From assembly GCA_026413225.1 (NCBI GenBank), contig CM048557.1:24716871-24780870 (forward strand): a stretch of 64,000 nucleotides of DNA, given 5' to 3'. Positions 59,101 through 64,000 of this stretch are shown one piece after another; positions within the stretch are counted from its first letter, which is position 1; each line of letters starts with the position of its first letter. Under the pieces are notes generated by a model. The model ran no database searches and was not told the DNA's origin. It saw nothing but the letters and a program-made list of their open reading frames with translations. The translations under genes and the position numbers were made by a program. Origin of the DNA: Otis tarda. Its lineage: Eukaryota > Chordata > Aves > Otidiformes > Otididae.

Positions 59101-61814
59101 GCAGCACTTTAAAAGGAAACTAAGCAGAAACTTTAAATTCAATCAAAAAATCTTAAGACATACATACAGATGCAATAATACTACAACCAAAGCAGAAAAT
59201 TAAGGGGTTTTTTTTCAGAGAGTTGGAGCATAAGGATAAGAAAAATATAGTGACAAATGAATAAATTTTACTGATTTTTTTTAAAGAACTGTGATAAAAA
59301 GACATCATATAGTCCTTTTGCAACATGAATTGAAAAAAAAAAGAAAAAATGAAGTTTGAGTCTAGTATGAAGCTTAGAGTGAAGTAATTAGAAATGTATA
59401 TGGAGATCTATGAGCAAGACTGAGAAAAATATCTAACTGGAAAACACGAGAAAATATAAGAATTCACAATTACTGATTAAAGCATTTAGCAAGATTTCAT
59501 ACTCATCTTAGAATAAATTGACAAAAATGGCAGAATAGGTACTCGACTGGATGTTAAAAGAACATAAGAAAGAAAACAACTGATAAAACTCCAAGACTCA
59601 CTTGCCTATGATCTGGAAGTTCTTAGTGGAATTATTAATGCAACGAATATTATTCAAAAAGCATGAAAGACAATATAGGAATTAAGTCTTCACTGTCTCT
59701 GGGATCATGACTGTAATCCCTATTGCTCTCATATTTGTTGGTGGAAGAAGCAGGAAACAACAGTCACGGTCACTATCCTTGGTCAGAAGTGGAAGGAAGC
59801 AGGAATACACAATTCTGAGAGGCATAGCATGAGTGGCATTAGAAGCCAGGGAATCAATGTGTATCAAGTCCAAGAAGCAAAGCAGGAGCCAAATGGAAAG
59901 CCAATGGGTCAGAATGCTGAAAAACCAAAACAAAAGGATCAAAGAATGGAAACAATTGCATAATACCAATTATTTGTATTATTCTGGTGTCTTCCAATGA
60001 GAATACTGCACTGGCACGGCATAAATTGAAAACTCATTCTGTTATAAGATACTGCTCCTTCACAAAAAAAAACAAAAACAAACCAACCTTTACAAATACT
60101 GAGAAAGGTAAGCACTCACTCCTAGGTAAAGATTGCCTTGTGTTAGAGGTTCTACCACAGATTTCCTCTTCCTCCTTCCTCAGATTCTGATCGATGGAGA
60201 GAAACAGTAGTAACATCACTTTAGATAACAATAATAGAAATAACCTTTCTGGCAATATGGAAAAACTCTCAGAAAAAAAAAAAAAATTCACCCCAGGCAT
60301 CAAAAACTGCTGTTGTAGACACCCTCCATTCAGACTGCCCAAGAGTTCCACTCACCAGTATAATCAACTATGCCAACTACCTTCTGTGAAGAACCTAGTC
60401 TGCTCTGAGAAGGGGTCTCAGCTTATATTTTCTGCCTGGCATCAACACAAGATAGCTGTACAGCATACAGCTTGAGTTTCCTTTGGGGAATTTGAAATCA
60501 GATGCCCCAGGACTGGCCCGGAGGACACTTCTGCAAATACTAATACAAGCTGGCTGATAATTTGACTTTGATTGTGTTCTGAGACAGCAGTGCAGATGTA
60601 ACCAAAATGACTGAGTGAGCACCCAGTCTTCTCAGTTTCTAATAATCTCAGATCCTCCTTAGTGGAAGATCCAGTCCTTATTTATTTTAGCTGATAGCTG
60701 CTCCAGAGTAAACTAAGTTACTTTTGTTTTAACTCACTTCCTCAGATATCTCTAGCTTTCAGAAGAGCTGTTTTTATCTTCTGTTCCTTAGTCCAGTCTT
60801 GCATAATTTTAAACAAGAGGAAAGAAAAGAGTCAAGCTGTCTAGGACATCCTTGGACAAGACTCATGTCTCTGCACTTTTCTGCTTATACCAGCTACCTA
60901 CCTAACATTGCTAAATAAATAAACACTAGAGAGACTTACATAACCAAAAGGTGGCTAATTAGTACTTTGAGTTTAAGCTCCTTGTTTAGAACGACAAATC
61001 TGATTTGGATGTGCTGACTGACATTAAGCTGTCTTCTGCATCATTTACAAACTTAATTATCTAGCTGTGGAAGTTCTGCCTTACAAAAATGAAGAAAATC
61101 ACAGCAGTTACACTGGAGCAATCCAAAGCACCCTGTGATGACTGAAAGGTCTTAAATTACTTTCTTTTGTACAGTCTGAAGTAATCTCTTTTTTCCTTCC
61201 TGTTCGGTGTCGCTGTTGTGACCAAATCTTACAGCTCTATCTTACAACTTGTGACAAGACAGTATGTACTAAATCTTAGACTTTATCTAAAACTACACAA
61301 TTAAATTTTTCTAATCTTCTGTCAATTCTGATTATTTTCTTCATCTGGCATAAAATCTCCCTTTCCCAGGTCATTCTGACAAATCAAGAAAGCGAAAAAC
61401 TATTTAGTTAAAGATTTCACCCTTCACTAAATTATTTCGTGTTATTCCTTAAATAAAATGGATAAAATCTGTTTATGTATGTTTCTGTAAGTGTGACATG
61501 AAGAGCTTGTAAAAATCAAGATGAATTTGCAAGCTATTTCAGCATTGTTAAAACTCCCCAAAACATTTAGGCCCAATATAGCTGCTTAATTTTATTCTTA
61601 GAGTGATTCTCATCCCATGTCCATGGTAAGCATATACAGCTTATGCAAACCAGTATGGTTTTGATCTTATGAAACTGTCTACTCTCCTCCAAAGCTGGAT
61701 GGTACTTTGTATTCAAGAATGCTGCACATTCCCCCAGAAGCAACACAGGCCTCTGCATTATCTCACACAGATTTTTACCTTTGCCATTGTTTCACTAGTA
61801 GTCATTAATATGAA

Positions 61815-62078
61815 ACAGAATAATAGACTCTTTAACATTGGAAAAGACCTCCAAGATCACCAAGTCCAACCCTCAATGTAACACCACCATGTCCACTAAA
61901 CCGTGTCCTGGAGTGCCACATCTACATGTTTTTTGAACACCTCCAGAGCTGGTGACTCCACCACTTCCTTGGGCAGCCTGTTCCAGTGCCTGACCACTTT
62001 TTCAGTAAAGAAATTTTTCCTAATATCCAATCTAACCCTCCCCTGCCACAACTTGAGGCTGTTTCCTCTTGTCCTAAT
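61815..62078 (-). mobile_element. CR1 LINE, 3' end fragment
   Basis: On the minus strand it has the words for 'aggggagggttagattgg', 'gtggtcaggcactgg', 'aagtggtggagtcacc', 'gtggcactccagg' and 'ttggtgatcttggagg', with a decayed tail at about 61815-61830. It is 5'-truncated at about 62078. It belongs with the CR1 copy at 12.1-12.7 kb rather than the one at 50 kb. Its ORF2 end is not usefully open. Confidence 0.93.
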
Positions 62079-62261
62079 AAATACATTTTATCTACTTGAA
62101 AGTACTGGTGGAAAGCACAGCAATCTACCAATGTAGATTAGGATAAGATATAATAAAAGGGAGCTAGGAGCAATATCTATCATTCATTGAAGCCCTGAAC
62201 ATTAAAACATCCTTTAAGTTCACACTCTGCACATCATGACTGCAGCTGGCTTTCATTGGTA

Positions 62262-62321
62262 GAACAGAACAGAATCGTTAAGGTTGGAAAAGACCTCTAA
62301 GATCACAAAGTCCAACCATGG
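62262..62321 (-). mobile_element. Short CR1 3' tail fragment
   Basis: About 60 bp read on the minus strand as the last part of CR1: 'ttggactttgtgatctt' and 'agaggtcttttccaacc', then the decayed tail. It lies 184 bp from the preceding CR1 fragment in the same orientation and is a separate, heavily truncated insertion, since both pieces contain the same 3' segment. Confidence 0.85.
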
Positions 62322-64000
62322 TAAATCTTAGTCTTCCTCCTTTTCTCAGTTAACATGCTTCTCGTTCTCCTACTTCACTGAAACATTAAGGAAGACAGAG
62401 GAAGGAAAATTCTAACTGGTTTTATTAAAGGTATACAAAAAGGAGTCAGAGGACTTAGGAACTATTCTCAGTTTAAATCAATTGTCCTGTATATTTTTGA
62501 ACAAGTCACTTATACCATTTCTAGTATATGGAAGTCTCTACTTTTTTTTTTTTTTTTTATTTAACCTGGGACATCCTAAAGTGAATTTTTTAGAACTTGC
62601 CTGAATTCTCTTACCGCTGCCAATGTTTTACACTTCTGAGAATCATGAAGGTCTGCAGAGTCCAAAAGAGTTCTCTAAACAGGAACAGTCACATAACCTC
62701 TGTATAGGTTTTCTTTAACGATTTTGCACAGTTGTAAGTGTTATGAATAAACTTCCATTAAAGATTTCTGTGGGAGGTGTTTTATAAAAATTTAGTACTG
62801 TAGAAATACATATCTGTTTTCTTCAGTGGCTATTGAAAGTTATGATCATAAAGCATTAACATTAATCTAAGCTGCAGATAAACAATAAAGCTTACTAATT
62901 CTACACACAAATATGGTAAGGTAGTATTCCATGGAACAGTTCTGAAAAATTTTCTTAGATTGAGTTATTTACTTCATATAAACATTAGTCATACTTTAAT
63001 AAGATGGCAATTATTTTCATGCGGAAGTTAGGTTGCTACATAACAATTACTTCATACAAGCAATCTTACTTGTGAAAAGATACATTGTTATTTCTGGCAA
63101 CTCCTCTGTAGAACAAGGTTAGTAATTACTTTTTATCTATAGTGATCCACAGAAACATGAAAATTAATGATTTTATATTCTGATATTTACTTTGAAAAAA
63201 ATCTATGAAATTGCAACATTATTGCAAAGATTACAGGATATTTATGCTGTGCAATGAATCTGAAACCCGCTTTACCCAAGGACCACTTACTGTTTCTGTT
63301 TAATACAAGACAGGAAGAATCAAAGCAGCACAAAGATTTTTTGTTCTTTTTTTTTTACCAAGAGCTTTTGACTCATGTTCTTGATATAATTTCACACTTT
63401 AAATTTGCTTCATGTTGCAATTATGTCAGCACTTTTATCCTAACAAATGCTTACCAATAAATTGGAGACAGCTCTCCAAGTTTTGGGAAACCAGCTGCAG
63501 TGTGCGTGGTTCTGAGTGATAACCAGGTCCCTACATTTCCCCAAGCCTGATGCAGGCAACAATAAACAGGTGGAGTAGGTAGCCTCCAGAGAGAGGGAAA
63601 TCGGGGACTTGTTTTGATATCTGTGCTGGGACTCTGCTGTGAAATTCTTCTGGGGCATCTAACAGAAAGGCTCTGTTTTGTCGGTTCCCAGAAGCTGTGT
63701 GTGCACGTGTGCACGCACACACCTGAGACGGAACAGTAAACAGCAAGAGGGGAACTTGTCTGACATTTCACTTGGGAAAGCTAACATGTGGCACTTACGC
63801 TGTGATGGCTGTTGGCTATGATAGCAAGCTTTGAGAACTCTAGGATGACACTTACAGAGCTGTCATTACTAGAATAATTGTAATTACTGCCACACACAAC
63901 AAAGCCTTCAGAAAAGAAGCCAAAAAAATCTAAGTGCTTTGCTTAAGGCAAATATGTTGAAAAACAATGACAGGTCTTGGGCAAGTAAAGGAACTTGCTA
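62322..64000. other. AT-rich single-copy DNA to window end
   Basis: It holds a 17-base T run (62542-62558) and a 27-base alternating purine-pyrimidine tract (63696-63722). The 106-codon minus-strand frame at 63451-63771 lacks recognisable domains and is overlapped by two other open frames, so it is treated as chance. Confidence 0.5.
63696..63722. repeat. Alternating purine-pyrimidine tract
   Basis: Twenty-seven bases of strict pyrimidine-purine alternation (TG, CA and CG steps), partly self-complementary around GTGCAC. Such sequence can adopt Z-DNA under supercoiling. Confidence 0.85.

Larger units (their letters stand above)
50458..61814. other. AT-rich single-copy DNA, about 11 kb
   Basis: No CR1, LTR or gene was recognised. 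It contains poly-A and A/C-rich tracts (54645-54679, 56077-56152, 58193-58227) and many chance frames of 60 to 106 codons. A 44-bp stretch at 55547-55590 has good splice-site matches on the minus strand but is too short to support alone. Confidence 0.5.

Noticed and set aside
62480-62535. Words resembling MIR ('gaacaagtcacttatacc')
   Set aside because: Only one MIR-like word is present and the flanks do not continue the pattern.

Overview
This window looks like nuclear DNA from a bird, probably a gene desert or the inside of a very long intron. The evidence is AT-rich single-copy sequence, several 3' ends of CR1 LINEs (the dominant avian retrotransposon), and solo LTRs of avian endogenous retrovirus families. 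I see no bacterial-style operons, rRNA, tRNA or CRISPR array. No open reading frame can be assigned to a known cellular gene. The longest frames (118 to 223 codons) are chance frames or run through LTR sequence. The species cannot be fixed from the sequence alone. The ERVL-type LTRs resemble families I know from neoavian and passerine genomes, but that is memory, not a search.

Layout. From 1 to 7.1 kb there is single-copy DNA with one minus-strand CR1 tail at 1.9 kb. From 7.2 to 19.3 kb there is an LTR-rich segment with six LTRs. A minus-strand LTR lies at 7223-7778. An ERVL-type LTR at 8948-10033 is split by a second ERVL-type LTR (9202-9679); each has its own perfect 5-bp target duplication. 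A CR1 tail at 12.1-12.7 kb is split by a 348-bp LTR with a perfect 6-bp duplication. A plus-strand relative of the 7.2-kb LTR lies at about 13606-13955. A long minus-strand LTR lies at 18177-19278. From 19.3 to 45.6 kb there is mostly single-copy DNA with old MIR-like SINE remnants, simple repeats and two weak exon candidates. A second copy of the 18-kb LTR, missing its 3' part, lies at about 45586-46478. A GC-rich pocket lies near 48.2-48.4 kb, and a well-kept CR1 3' end with the last 121 codons of its reverse-transcriptase ORF at 50.0-50.5 kb. Two more minus-strand CR1 fragments lie at 61.8-62.3 kb. The rest is AT-rich DNA with low-complexity tracts.

How the parts relate. There is no gene network to describe. 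The window records successive insertions: MIR-like SINEs are oldest, then CR1 tails, then LTR elements. Two insertions can be ordered directly by nesting (LTR into LTR, LTR into CR1). No gag, pol or env sequence was recognised beside any LTR, so all seven look like solo LTRs or fragments left by recombination. I found no convincing undescribed biological system. The best observations are the two nested insertions with exact target duplications and a short reading frame kept open in both copies of the long LTR.
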